Shown piece after piece: positions 14,459 through 21,767 of a stretch of DNA of 30,594 nucleotides (positions within the stretch are counted from its first letter, which is position 1; every line of letters starts with the position of its first letter). The position numbers and the translations under genes were made by a program. Below the pieces are notes generated by a model, which searched no databases, was not told the DNA's origin, and worked only from the letters and a program-made list of their open reading frames with translations. This stretch comes from Corynebacterium sp. (GTDB lineage Bacteria; Actinomycetota; Actinomycetes; Mycobacteriales; Mycobacteriaceae), in contig NZ_JALAGU010000005.1 in NCBI RefSeq assembly GCF_022712275.1, positions 1-30,594 on the forward strand, read 5' to 3'.

Positions 14459-16882
14459 TCAGTGCACGGCGGCAGCAAGGTAGCGGCCGGTCAGGGAGGC
14501 TGACTGCACGGCGGGCCCGGCGGATGCAACGGTCTCAACGTGCCCACCTGGCTCAGACGCAGCAGCGGACGCACAAGCCGCCACCAGCTCCGCCGGCGGA
14601 CCCTGGAACACGACCTGTCCGCCGTCATGTCCCGCACCCGGCCCGATGTCGATGATGTGGTCGGCGGCGGCGATGACCGCGAGGTTGTGCTCGATGACGA
14701 CGAGGGTGTGCCCGGCGTCCACCAGGTTCTGCATCATCTCCACCAGGGTCGCGGTATCCGCCAGGTGCAGGCCGGTCGTCGGTTCATCGAGGACGATCAC
14801 CGGCGCGTCCCCGTCGATGCGGGACGCCAGCTTCAGCCGCTGCCGCTCCCCACCGGACAGTGTCGTCAGCGGCTGACCGAGTCGCAGGTAGTCGAGGCCG
14901 ACCTGACGTAGCAGGGACAGTGCGGCGGCAACGGGTTTCGACGGGGCGTCCTGCGTGAAATAGGTGGAGGCTTCCGCGACCGTCATGTCGAGCACCTCAG
15001 AGATGTCCCGCCCGGCGACGCGGTACTCCAGCACCTCGGGCCGGAAACGGCGTCCGTCGCAGTCGTCGCAGGGCGCCGAGACCCCCGCCATCATCGCCAG
15101 ATCGGTGTAGACCACACCCTGACCGTGGCAGGTGGGACAGGCCCCGTCGGAGTTCGGGCTGAACATCGAGGCAGTCGCCCCGGCGTCCCTGTTGCGACGG
15201 GCGAAGAGCTTGCGGATGTCGTCGAGCATCCCGGTGTACGTCGCCGGGGTGGAGCGCCGGGAGCCACGGATCGCGGACTGGTCGACGACGGCCACGCCCC
15301 CACGTCCGACCAGACCACCGGTGACCAGGGAGGACTTCCCCGACCCGGCCACGCCGGTGAGCACGGTGAGGGTGCCCAGCGGGATATCGACGGAAACGTC
15401 GACCAGGTTGTTCAGCGTCACCGGCCCCACCGGGAGGACGCCACTGCCCGGGCGCACCGTGTCCCGCAGCGACAGCCCCTGGTGCAGGGACTTCGCGGTG
15501 ACGGTGGACGCCGCCTCCAGCTCCTCCGGCGTCCCGGTGAACACCACCTCGCCACCGTGGTCGCCGGAGCCCGGTCCCAGGTCGACGACCAGGTCGGCGG
15601 CACGGATCACCGAGGGCTTGTGCTCGACGACGAGTACTGTGTTGCCCTTGTCGCGGATGTCGGCGAGCAGGGTGTTCATCCGGGTGATGTCGTGCGGGTG
15701 CAGGCCGACGGTGGGCTCGTCGAAGACATAGGTGACGTCCGACAGTGCCGAGCCGAGGTGCCGGATCATCTTCACCCGCTGGGCCTCACCACCCGACAGT
15801 GTGCCCGCGGGGCGGTCGAGGCTGAGGTAGCCGAGCCCCACGGAGACCAGGGCGGAGAGCTGGGCGGCGAGGGTGGTCAGCGCCGGGCCTACCGACGCGG
15901 CCTCCTTCCCGGCGGAGAGAGAGCCGAGGAATTCCACCAGGTCCCCGACCTGCATGGACGAGCACTCAGGCAGCGTCCTGCCGGCGACGGTGGCGGTGCG
16001 GGCGGCCTCGGACAGGCGTGCGCCGTGACAGGCCGGGCAGTCGCCGGTGGTGCTGATCTTCTCGACGAACGCCACGATGTTCTTCTGCTTCGGCGGAGTC
16101 TCGCGGTCGATCCACAGGCGACGGATACGGGTCACCAGGCCGTCGTAGGTGAGTGTGGCGACGCCGTTGTTGTCGCCTTTCGCCACCTTGATCTTCTGCG
16201 TCGGCGCGTAGAGGAAGAACTCCCGGTCCTCGTCGCTGTAGTCCTTCACCGGCAGGTCGGGGTCGAGCCGTCCGTTGGAGGCGTAGGAGGACCAGTACCA
16301 GTCGCCGACACCGAACCCGGGCGCCTCGATCGCACCCTCGTTGAGGGACTTCGTCTCATCGAGGAAGGACGCCAGGTCCAGGTCCGCGACCGTTCCGGAG
16401 CCTTCACAGGTCGGGCACCAGCCGTCGGGGAGGTTGAAGGAGAACGCCTTCGACGTGCCGACGTAGGGCTCGGACAGTCGGGAGAACAGGAGGCGGAGGG
16501 TCGATGAGGCATCTGTGGCCGTCCCGACGGTGGAGCGGGAGTTCGCACCCATACGTTCCTGGTCGATGATGACGGCGGCGGTGAGGTTGGTCAGTTCATC
16601 GACATCGGGGCGGGGCAGGGAGGGCATGAATCCCTGGATGAAGGCACTGTAGGTCTCGTCGATGAGGCGGCGGGATTCGGCGGCGACGGTACCGAAGACG
16701 AGGGAGGACTTGCCGGATCCGGACAGGCCGGTGACGACGGTCAGTCTGCGCTTCGGCAGGTCGACGTCGATGTCCTTCAGGTTGTTGACGCGGGCGCCGC
16801 GGACACGGATCGTGTCGTGGGGGTCGGGCAGGGACTCGGACGGGGACTCGGACGGGGACTCAGTACTGGTCTCGGCGTTCAC
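14459..16882 (-). CDS. UvrA-like ABC ATPase (UvrA paralogue lacking the UvrB-binding domain)
   Basis: An 807-residue protein with two UvrA-type ATPase modules. Module I has Walker A GLSGSGKSS near 52-60, CPTC at 156-159, CPAC near 282, signature LSGGE near 362-366, and Walker B VFDEPT near 386-391. Module II has Walker A GVAGSGKSS near 511, CPTC near 582, CDDC near 605, LSGGE near 675, and VLDEPT near 697. About 100 residues separate Walker A and the first CxxC. That is too short for the UvrB-binding domain of true UvrA (about 950 residues), so this is a UvrA2/DrrC-like paralogue, possibly for drug or lesion tolerance. GTG 16882 has CATAAT 7 bases upstream. It sits between menC and menD, bracketed by elements A and B. 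Confidence 0.85.
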   Translation of the reverse strand: MNAETSTESPSESPSESLPDPHDTIRVRGARVNNLKDIDVDLPKRRLTVVTGLSGSGKSSLVFGTVAAESRRLIDETYSAFIQGFMPSLPRPDVDELTNLTAAVIIDQERMGANSRSTVGTATDASSTLRLLFSRLSEPYVGTSKAFSFNLPDGWCPTCEGSGTVADLDLASFLDETKSLNEGAIEAPGFGVGDWYWSSYASNGRLDPDLPVKDYSDEDREFFLYAPTQKIKVAKGDNNGVATLTYDGLVTRIRRLWIDRETPPKQKNIVAFVEKISTTGDCPACHGARLSEAARTATVAGRTLPECSSMQVGDLVEFLGSLSAGKEAASVGPALTTLAAQLSALVSVGLGYLSLDRPAGTLSGGEAQRVKMIRHLGSALSDVTYVFDEPTVGLHPHDITRMNTLLADIRDKGNTVLVVEHKPSVIRAADLVVDLGPGSGDHGGEVVFTGTPEELEAASTVTAKSLHQGLSLRDTVRPGSGVLPVGPVTLNNLVDVSVDIPLGTLTVLTGVAGSGKSSLVTGGLVGRGGVAVVDQSAIRGSRRSTPATYTGMLDDIRKLFARRNRDAGATASMFSPNSDGACPTCHGQGVVYTDLAMMAGVSAPCDDCDGRRFRPEVLEYRVAGRDISEVLDMTVAEASTYFTQDAPSKPVAAALSLLRQVGLDYLRLGQPLTTLSGGERQRLKLASRIDGDAPVIVLDEPTTGLHLADTATLVEMMQNLVDAGHTLVVIEHNLAVIAAADHIIDIGPGAGHDGGQVVFQGPPAELVAACASAAASEPGGHVETVASAGPAVQSASLTGRYLAAAVH
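16831..16866 (-). repeat. 12-bp tandem repeats at the start of the UvrA-like gene
   Basis: Three 12-base units (16831-16842, 16843-16854, 16855-16866) encode SESP-type repeats close to the N-terminus. The first ATPase motif follows about 20 residues later. Confidence 0.7.
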
Positions 16883-16889
16883 CCGGCCG

Positions 16890-16895
16890 ATTATG
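16890..16895 (-). promoter_or_regulatory. -10 box of the UvrA-like gene (leaderless)
   Basis: Minus-strand CATAAT ends 7 bases before GTG 16882, and no ribosome binding site is present. Confidence 0.5.
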
Positions 16896-16971
16896 CCGGA
16901 AAGTGTGGGCACCCCGGCCCGGGCACCCGGAGACACCACCGGTGGGAGCCGGTACTGCGCGGGGGCGCGTT

Positions 16972-17068
16972 CCGGGTGGCATCCCCTTCGTCACAGCGGC
17001 ATCCTGTTCTGTCGGCTGGCGCGGTTGAAGTGACAGGAAGAGATGCCGCCCTGCCGGAAGGGATGCCA
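16972..17068. repeat. Palindromic intergenic element B
   Basis: The same architecture as element A. Forward motifs lie at 16978-16990 and 16998-17013, reverse motifs at 17032-17047 and 17055-17067. Motif 3 (GACAGGAAGAGATGCC) is identical in A and B, and the spacing between motifs is conserved. The central 17 bases differ most. It lies 64 bases after the menC stop and about 77 bases upstream of the UvrA-like -10 box. Confidence 0.8.
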
Positions 17069-17132
17069 GAGAAGGACCGGAAGGAAGCTCCCCACGCGGT
17101 CAATTCACCAGCGGTCTCCGTGTCCGGCAGGT

Positions 17133-18218
17133 TTACCGGGCCCCGGACAGCACCTCGTAGGACGCCGCCAGCCGGTCGAACCACCAGTCCCGCCGTACTG
17201 CCGAAGACGCCAGTGCATCGAGCCGGGCGTCCTCGGGCACACACTGCTCGACCGCGAGCCGTCCGTCGACGATCTGACGCGGCGCGCACACCTCCTCGGC
17301 ATACAGCGACCCGGTCGCCAGGCCCGCAGCCTGCGGGTGGACCACCATCTCGTCGTCGTCCTCGTAGCCCGGCAGTGTCGCCACGGCCAGCAGCCCGGCG
17401 TACATCCCCACCGCCGACTCCAGCGCGGAGGACACGGTCACGGCGACCCCGTAGGCCGCCACCTCCTCGGCGATCGCGCGCACCTGGTCGACCCCACCCA
17501 ACGGCGCAGCCTTGAGCACCGCCACATCGCACGCCCCGGCCTGCACCACGGCCAGCGGATCGGAGGCCTTGCGGATCAGCTCGTCGGCGGCGATGCGCAC
17601 CATCATCCCGCGCGAGCCAAGTCGACGCCTGAGTTCCGCCAGTTCCTCCACCGTCGCGCAGGGCTGTTCCATGTAGTCCAACGGCCCACCGCCCTGGGAC
17701 GGATCGGTCAGCGCCACGGCGGCGGCGAAGGCCTCGTCGACACTCCAGCCCGTGTTGGCGTCCACCCGGACGGCGATCCCGGGCCGGGCCTCGCGCACGG
17801 CACGCACCCGCGCCACATCGTCGGCGAGTGTCTGCCCCTTCTGGGCGACCTTCACCTTCACCGTGCGGCACCCCGGGTACCGGTCCAGCAGCTCGGGCAC
17901 CAGATCCGGGTCAGCCGACACGTCGACCGACGGCACCGTCGCATTGACTTCCACGGACGGAAGGACAGGAGCACCGGCTGAGGTGGCGTCCCACCCCAGA
18001 AGCAGCGCCGACCGCAGCCAGCGGGACGCCTCCTCCGGTCCGTACTCCAGGAACGGCGACCACTCGACCCAACCGTCCGGCCCCTCGATGAGCATGATCT
18101 CGCGCTCGGTGACACCACGGAAGGGCACCCGCAGCGGGCAGGTCACCACCCGGGCGCGGTCGGAGATCTCGGACAGGGAGGGCAGGAAAGGACAGGAGGG
18201 AAGGGAGTGCAGCGACAT
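17133..18218 (-). CDS. menC: o-Succinylbenzoate synthase
   Basis: A 361-residue enolase-superfamily enzyme that dehydrates SHCHC to o-succinylbenzoate. Active-site residues are visible in order. The KVK pair lies at 121-123, metal ligands at Asp153 (VDANTGW), Glu184 (YMEQPCAT) and Asp212 (AADELIRK), and Lys236 is in AVLKAAPLGG. Length is normal for the actinobacterial form. ATG 18218 has no ribosome binding site but has minus-strand TAGGCT 6 bases upstream. GTG 18224 is an alternative. It is divergent from menB, whose start is only 22 bases away, and is followed by element B and the UvrA-like gene. Confidence 0.94.
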   Translation of the reverse strand: MSLHSLPSCPFLPSLSEISDRARVVTCPLRVPFRGVTEREIMLIEGPDGWVEWSPFLEYGPEEASRWLRSALLLGWDATSAGAPVLPSVEVNATVPSVDVSADPDLVPELLDRYPGCRTVKVKVAQKGQTLADDVARVRAVREARPGIAVRVDANTGWSVDEAFAAAVALTDPSQGGGPLDYMEQPCATVEELAELRRRLGSRGMMVRIAADELIRKASDPLAVVQAGACDVAVLKAAPLGGVDQVRAIAEEVAAYGVAVTVSSALESAVGMYAGLLAVATLPGYEDDDEMVVHPQAAGLATGSLYAEEVCAPRQIVDGRLAVEQCVPEDARLDALASSAVRRDWWFDRLAASYEVLSGAR

Positions 18219-18224
18219 GCCCAC

Positions 18225-18234
18225 AGCCTACGAT
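18225..18234. promoter_or_regulatory. Overlapping divergent -10 boxes of menC and menB
   Basis: Plus-strand TACGAT (18229-18234) ends 6 bases before menB ATG 18241. Minus-strand TAGGCT (18230-18225) ends 6 bases before menC ATG 18218. The two hexamers share the TA at 18229-18230. No room exists for separate leaders. Confidence 0.6.
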
Positions 18235-18240
18235 GGCCGC

Positions 18241-19191
18241 ATGACAGAACAGAGCAACCCCTTCAACCCCGACCTGTGGCGCGACGTCCCCGGTTTCGAC
18301 TTCGACGACATCACCTACCACCGCCACGTCGGTGAGGGTCGCGCCAACGGCATCGTCCGTATCGCCTTCGACCGCCCGGAGGTGCGCAACGCCTTCCGCC
18401 CGCACACCGTCGACGAGCTCTACCGCGCTCTCGACCACGCCCGTCGCTCCCCCGACGTCGGCACCATCCTGCTCACCGGCAACGGCCCCAGCCCGAAGGA
18501 CGGCGGTTGGGCCTTCTGCTCCGGCGGCGACCAGCGCATCCGTGGCCGCTCGGGCTACCAGTACGCGTCCTCGCACGATTCCGACGTCGAGCACGCCGAT
18601 GCGTCCTCGGTGGACGCCGCCCGGGTCAAGGCCGAGGGAGGACGCCTCCACATCCTCGAGGTGCAACGGCTCATCCGCACCATGCCGAAGGTCGTCATCT
18701 GCCTGGTCAACGGCTGGGCAGCCGGTGGCGGACATTCCCTGCATGTCGTCTGCGATCTGACCCTGGCGTCCCGCGAGCACGGGAAGTTCAAGCAGACCGA
18801 CGCCGACGTGGGATCCTTCGACGCCGGCTACGGCTCCGCCTACCTCGCCAAGCAGGTCGGACAGAAGAACGCCCGCGAGATCTTCTTCCTCGGCCGCACC
18901 TACGACGCCGAGCGGATGATGCAGATGGGCGCGGTCAACGAGGTCGTCGACCACGCCGAACTGGAGAACACCGCCATCGAGTGGGCGCGGGCGATCAACA
19001 CCAAGTCCCCGACGGCACAGCGGATGCTGAAGTTCGCCTTCAACCTCACCGACGACGGCCTGATGGGCCAGCAGGTCTTCGCCGGCGAGGCCACCCGCCT
19101 GGCGTACATGACCGACGAGGCGGTCGAGGGCAAGAACGCCTTCCTGGAGAAGCGGGACCCGAACTGGGACGAGTTCCCGTACTACTACTGA
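18241..19191 (+). CDS. menB: 1,4-Dihydroxy-2-naphthoyl-CoA synthase
   Basis: A 316-residue crotonase-fold enzyme that closes the naphthoate ring from o-succinylbenzoyl-CoA. FCSGGDQRIRGRSGYQ (residues 92-107) forms one half of the oxyanion hole. NGWAAGGGHSLHVVCDL (157-173) forms the other. TDADVGSFDAGYGSAYLA (186-203) is the family active-site loop, and the C-terminus ends in aromatic residues as usual. ATG 18241 gives the expected N-terminus NPFNPDLW and has TACGAT 6 bases upstream without a ribosome binding site. It is followed by a hairpin and a 450-base gap before the phosphate permease. Confidence 0.97.
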   Translation: MTEQSNPFNPDLWRDVPGFDFDDITYHRHVGEGRANGIVRIAFDRPEVRNAFRPHTVDELYRALDHARRSPDVGTILLTGNGPSPKDGGWAFCSGGDQRIRGRSGYQYASSHDSDVEHADASSVDAARVKAEGGRLHILEVQRLIRTMPKVVICLVNGWAAGGGHSLHVVCDLTLASREHGKFKQTDADVGSFDAGYGSAYLAKQVGQKNAREIFFLGRTYDAERMMQMGAVNEVVDHAELENTAIEWARAINTKSPTAQRMLKFAFNLTDDGLMGQQVFAGEATRLAYMTDEAVEGKNAFLEKRDPNWDEFPYYY

Positions 19192-19231
19192 CGCCCCACT
19201 ACTGCCGCCCTACTACTGAGGCGACCTCCGT

Positions 19232-19258
19232 CCACCCCGACCCGCCGCACCGGGGTGG
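19232..19258 (+). terminator. Hairpin after menB
   Basis: CCACCCCG (19232-19239) and CGGGGTGG (19251-19258) form an 8-bp stem with an 11-base loop, 40 bases after the menB stop. No T-tract follows. Confidence 0.5.
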
Positions 19259-19276
19259 GAAGGCCGACTCCCACGA

Positions 19277-19292
19277 TGTGAAATTTGTCACA
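19277..19292. promoter_or_regulatory. GlxR/CRP-type operator
   Basis: TGTGAAATTTGTCACA matches the CRP-family consensus TGTGA-N6-TCACA perfectly. GlxR is the CRP homologue of corynebacteria. It lies 86 bases after menB and about 350 bases before the Pit start, so the phosphate permease is the likely target. Confidence 0.7.
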
Positions 19293-19643
19293 CTGTGCTT
19301 CGGAGGTCGCCGTGACGCAGATCATCTCACCCGGCGCGCTCACAGCCCGTCGGCGGGTTCCGCCACCCGCCCGACATGAACGTGAAGTGAACCGTCGATT
19401 GCGGTGGATCAAAATTATCGGCCGTGCGGTGAATTGCTGACCTGCACATATTCCGTAGGAGTTTCCCACTATTCCCCGCGCCCATCGCGGGTTGCGATCA
19501 CAAACATACCGTGACCTGCACAGATAAGACCCGATCCTCGGCATGTCGCTGCGCGTTTCCCCGTGGTTCACCTGTCACCTCCGACAGCACCCCCGGCCCG
19601 TCAGGGGATGGAAATTCCGGCCGATAAGAGGGATTCTTCTCGG

Positions 19644-20957
19644 GTGACTACCGAATTACTGATCCTCATCCTCGTGATCGGGACGGCCCTGGCGTTCGAC
19701 TTCACCAACGGCTTCCACGACACGGCGAATGCGATGGCCACCTCCATCGCCACCGGCGCGCTCAAGCCCAAGGTCGCTGTCGCTCTGGCCGGCGGCCTCA
19801 ATCTCGTCGGAGCCTTCCTCTCCGTCGAGGTGGCCAAGACCGTGGCGAAAGGCATCGTCGACCTCGACGCCTTCGACCTCTCCCTGGTGGCGGACGCAGA
19901 CAAACTCCTGCTGGTCGTCTTCTCAGGCCTGATCGGCGGCATCGTCTGGAACCTGCTCACCTGGCTCCTCGGACTGCCGTCCAGCTCCTCCCACGCCCTG
20001 TTCGGTGGACTCATCGGTGCCGCGATCGGTGCCCTCGGGTTCTCCGGTGTCGAGTGGAGCGGCGTCCTCAACAAGATCCTGGTCCCGGCCCTCGCCGCCC
20101 CGGTGATCGCCGGGCTCGTCGCAGCCGTCGGCACCTACGGCATCTACCGCACCACGAAGAAGACCCGCGAGACTGAGCGGGACAACCTCTTCCGCGTCGG
20201 CCAGATCGGCTCCGCCTCCCTGGTCGCGCTCGCACACGGCACATCCGACGCACAGAAGACCATGGGTGTCATCTTCCTGGCACTCGTCGCCTCCGGCCAC
20301 CTGGACGAGGCCGCGAACATGCCCTTCTGGGTCACCGCAAGCTGTGCCATCGCCATCGCGGCCGGCACCTACTCCGGTGGCTGGCGCGTCATCCGCACCC
20401 TCGGCAAGGGCCTCGTCGAGATCTCCTCCCCGCAGGGCATGGCCGCCGAGGCGTCCTCCGCGGCGATCATCCTCACCTCCGCCCACTTCGGCATGGCGCT
20501 GTCCACCACCCACGTCGCCACCGGCTCCATCCTCGGTACCGGCGTCGGCCGCCCGGGTGCCGACGTGCGCTGGGGCGTCGCAGGCCGCATGGCGATCGCC
20601 TGGGTCACCACCCTTCCGATCGCCGCACTTGTCTCCTACTGCATCTGGCACGTCGCCAACGGCACCTCGAATCTCACGAGCCTCGCCGGCGGAGCCATCG
20701 CAGCCTTCCTGGTCCTGGTCCTCGTCGTCGGACTCATCATCCTGCAGGCACGCAAGAAGCCGGTCCACGCGGACAACGTCAACGCCGACTGGGACGAGCA
20801 CGGTCTCACCCCGGACGCCGACCACTCCGACGCCGCTGTCGAGACCGCAGCCGACACCGCCGGCCGCACCCTCGCCGGCGCAGCCGCCGGGGTCCACGAC
20901 CCCGCCCACTTCGTCGACACCTCTGCCGCTGCCGACACCCACCGGAAGGACTCCTAG
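19644..20957 (+). CDS. pitA: Low-affinity inorganic phosphate permease (Pit family)
   Basis: A 437-residue Pit-type transporter, normally driven by ion gradients and moving metal-phosphate complexes. The first repeat carries DFTNGFHDTANAMATSIATGAL near residues 15-36. The second repeat has HGTSDAQKTMGV. Many hydrophobic helices fill the rest, with a hydrophilic loop around 170-185. An acidic cytoplasmic-type tail rich in Asp and Ala follows the last helix. I chose GTG 19644 because it gives the usual MTTELLIL-like start. ATG 19608 in frame would add 12 residues. The next gene starts 3 bases after the stop, so they are cotranscribed. Confidence 0.9.
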   Translation: MTTELLILILVIGTALAFDFTNGFHDTANAMATSIATGALKPKVAVALAGGLNLVGAFLSVEVAKTVAKGIVDLDAFDLSLVADADKLLLVVFSGLIGGIVWNLLTWLLGLPSSSSHALFGGLIGAAIGALGFSGVEWSGVLNKILVPALAAPVIAGLVAAVGTYGIYRTTKKTRETERDNLFRVGQIGSASLVALAHGTSDAQKTMGVIFLALVASGHLDEAANMPFWVTASCAIAIAAGTYSGGWRVIRTLGKGLVEISSPQGMAAEASSAAIILTSAHFGMALSTTHVATGSILGTGVGRPGADVRWGVAGRMAIAWVTTLPIAALVSYCIWHVANGTSNLTSLAGGAIAAFLVLVLVVGLIILQARKKPVHADNVNADWDEHGLTPDADHSDAAVETAADTAGRTLAGAAAGVHDPAHFVDTSAAADTHRKDS

Positions 20958-20960
20958 ATC

Positions 20961-21245
20961 ATGGAACTCATCGGCGATCTCTTCCAGGTCACCCTCGCCG
21001 GCCTCCTCCTCGGCGCCGGTCTCCCCCTCATCTACGCCCTGGCCATCCGCCTGAGCGTCCCGAAGCACGGCGTGGAGGGCAACGCCAGCGACCACGTCTC
21101 CGGCCTGCAGCGCGGCGTGGCCGGCGCCCTCTACCTGGTCATTGTCGCGGCCGTGGTCATCGGCCTGCTGTGGATCACCCAGGGACGTCTGTACGATGCC
21201 TTCGGCTGGGACATCTTCGGCACCGGCGGAAGCTCCGGACACTAG
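20961..21245 (+). CDS. Small two-helix membrane protein paired with Pit
   Basis: A 94-residue protein of unknown function. Hydrophobic segments lie at about residues 7-28 and 54-72, joined by a basic and polar loop (RLSVPKHGVEGN). A short Gly/Ser-rich tail follows. It starts 3 bases after the pitA stop, so it is almost certainly translated with it and may be an accessory subunit of the permease. That role is inference from linkage. A strong terminator follows, closing the two-gene unit. Confidence 0.82.
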   Translation: MELIGDLFQVTLAGLLLGAGLPLIYALAIRLSVPKHGVEGNASDHVSGLQRGVAGALYLVIVAAVVIGLLWITQGRLYDAFGWDIFGTGGSSGH

Positions 21246-21300
21246 ACCTCACCCACCTGATGTCCGTGTACATGTAGTCACCGACACGGATGACGCGCTC

Positions 21301-21329
21301 AAGCCCGCCCCGGATTCCGGGGCGGGCTT
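21301..21329 (+). terminator. Intrinsic terminator of the pit operon
   Basis: A perfect 13-bp stem, AAGCCCGCCCCGG (21301-21313) with CCGGGGCGGGCTT (21317-21329) and a three-base loop, is followed by a pyrimidine-rich CTGCCTTTATTC tail. Confidence 0.85.
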
Positions 21330-21397
21330 CCTGCCTTTATTCATCAGCGGAACTGTTCAGCGAATCGCTACGCCACCAGCATGTTTGCTGAAAATAC

Positions 21398-21426
21398 TTG
21401 ACGTTTCCCACAATAGGGTCTACCTT
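21398..21426 (+). promoter_or_regulatory. Promoter of the DUF3349 gene
   Basis: TTGACG (-35) and TACCTT (-10) are 17 bases apart, giving a start near 21433 and a leader of about 55 bases with a ribosome binding site. Confidence 0.6.
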
Positions 21427-21487
21427 CGATAACCGTCAGATCACGACCACGACCCCACCACGTTTCCCGTGGAAGGAGTGAAAGCCC

Positions 21488-21754
21488 ATGACCAACCCGC
21501 TGATCCGCATCCTCGACTGGTACCGAAACCCCGTCCAGGACCCGTCCGGAACATCCCACACCGCACTGGGCGTCCTCCCCTCGCGTGAGGCGACCACCGA
21601 CATCGTGGCACACCTCATCGAGCGCGGCTACACCCCGGCAACCGAAGCCGATGTCCGGGACGCCTTCTCCCACCTCTTCGACCGCGACGCGACCCCGTTC
21701 GAGGAACTCGTCGCCCTCGACTACGTCGACAGCTTCGGACTGCTCGCACGGTAG
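21488..21754 (+). CDS. DUF3349 family protein
   Basis: An 88-residue soluble protein of the actinobacterial DUF3349 family. It has a helical N-terminus (NPLIRILDWYR), a central ALGVLPSREATTDIVAHLIERGY block, and a C-terminal helical part. No catalytic motif or membrane segment is visible, and function is unknown. ATG 21488 follows GGAAGGAG at good spacing. It has its own -35/-10 promoter and leader, unlike its men neighbours. menE begins 13 bases after its stop codon with a separate -10-like box, so menE can be read from both promoters. Confidence 0.85.
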   Translation: MTNPLIRILDWYRNPVQDPSGTSHTALGVLPSREATTDIVAHLIERGYTPATEADVRDAFSHLFDRDATPFEELVALDYVDSFGLLAR

Positions 21755-21760
21755 TAGCGT
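21755..21760 (+). promoter_or_regulatory. -10 box of menE (leaderless)
   Basis: TAGCGT begins directly after the upstream stop codon and ends 7 bases before GTG 21768. Hexamer and spacing equal those of menD. A GGAG 3-6 bases upstream could serve as a poorly spaced ribosome binding site. Confidence 0.45.
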
Positions 21761-21767
21761 CGGAGCA

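Larger units (their letters stand above)
19192..19643 (+). other. Intergenic region between menB and pit
   Basis: A 452-base non-coding stretch that is clearly AT-richer than its neighbours. It holds a menB terminator-like hairpin (19232-19258), a perfect GlxR/CRP-type site (19277-19292), and a GTTCACC motif with a nearby partial second copy (19566-19580). I could not choose one convincing pit promoter. Confidence 0.6.

Noticed and set aside
15125..16507. 460-codon plus-strand open frame inside the UvrA-like gene
   Set aside because: Antisense to a gene with complete Walker and zinc motifs, with no start signal and no domain.
14459..16882. Calling this gene canonical uvrA
   Set aside because: The protein is about 807 residues, not about 950, and there is no room for the UvrB-binding domain between Walker A and the first zinc motif.
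14355..17068. Composite transposon or integron cassette around the UvrA-like gene
   Set aside because: No transposase, integrase or target-site duplication is visible. The flanking elements are direct repeats of about 97 bp and are only similar, so I report them as repeats without a mobility claim.
19923..21242. 439-codon minus-strand open frame opposite pitA and its partner
   Set aside because: Composition is low-complexity Gly/Asp/Ala typical of antisense frames. The plus-strand genes have membrane and Pit motifs.
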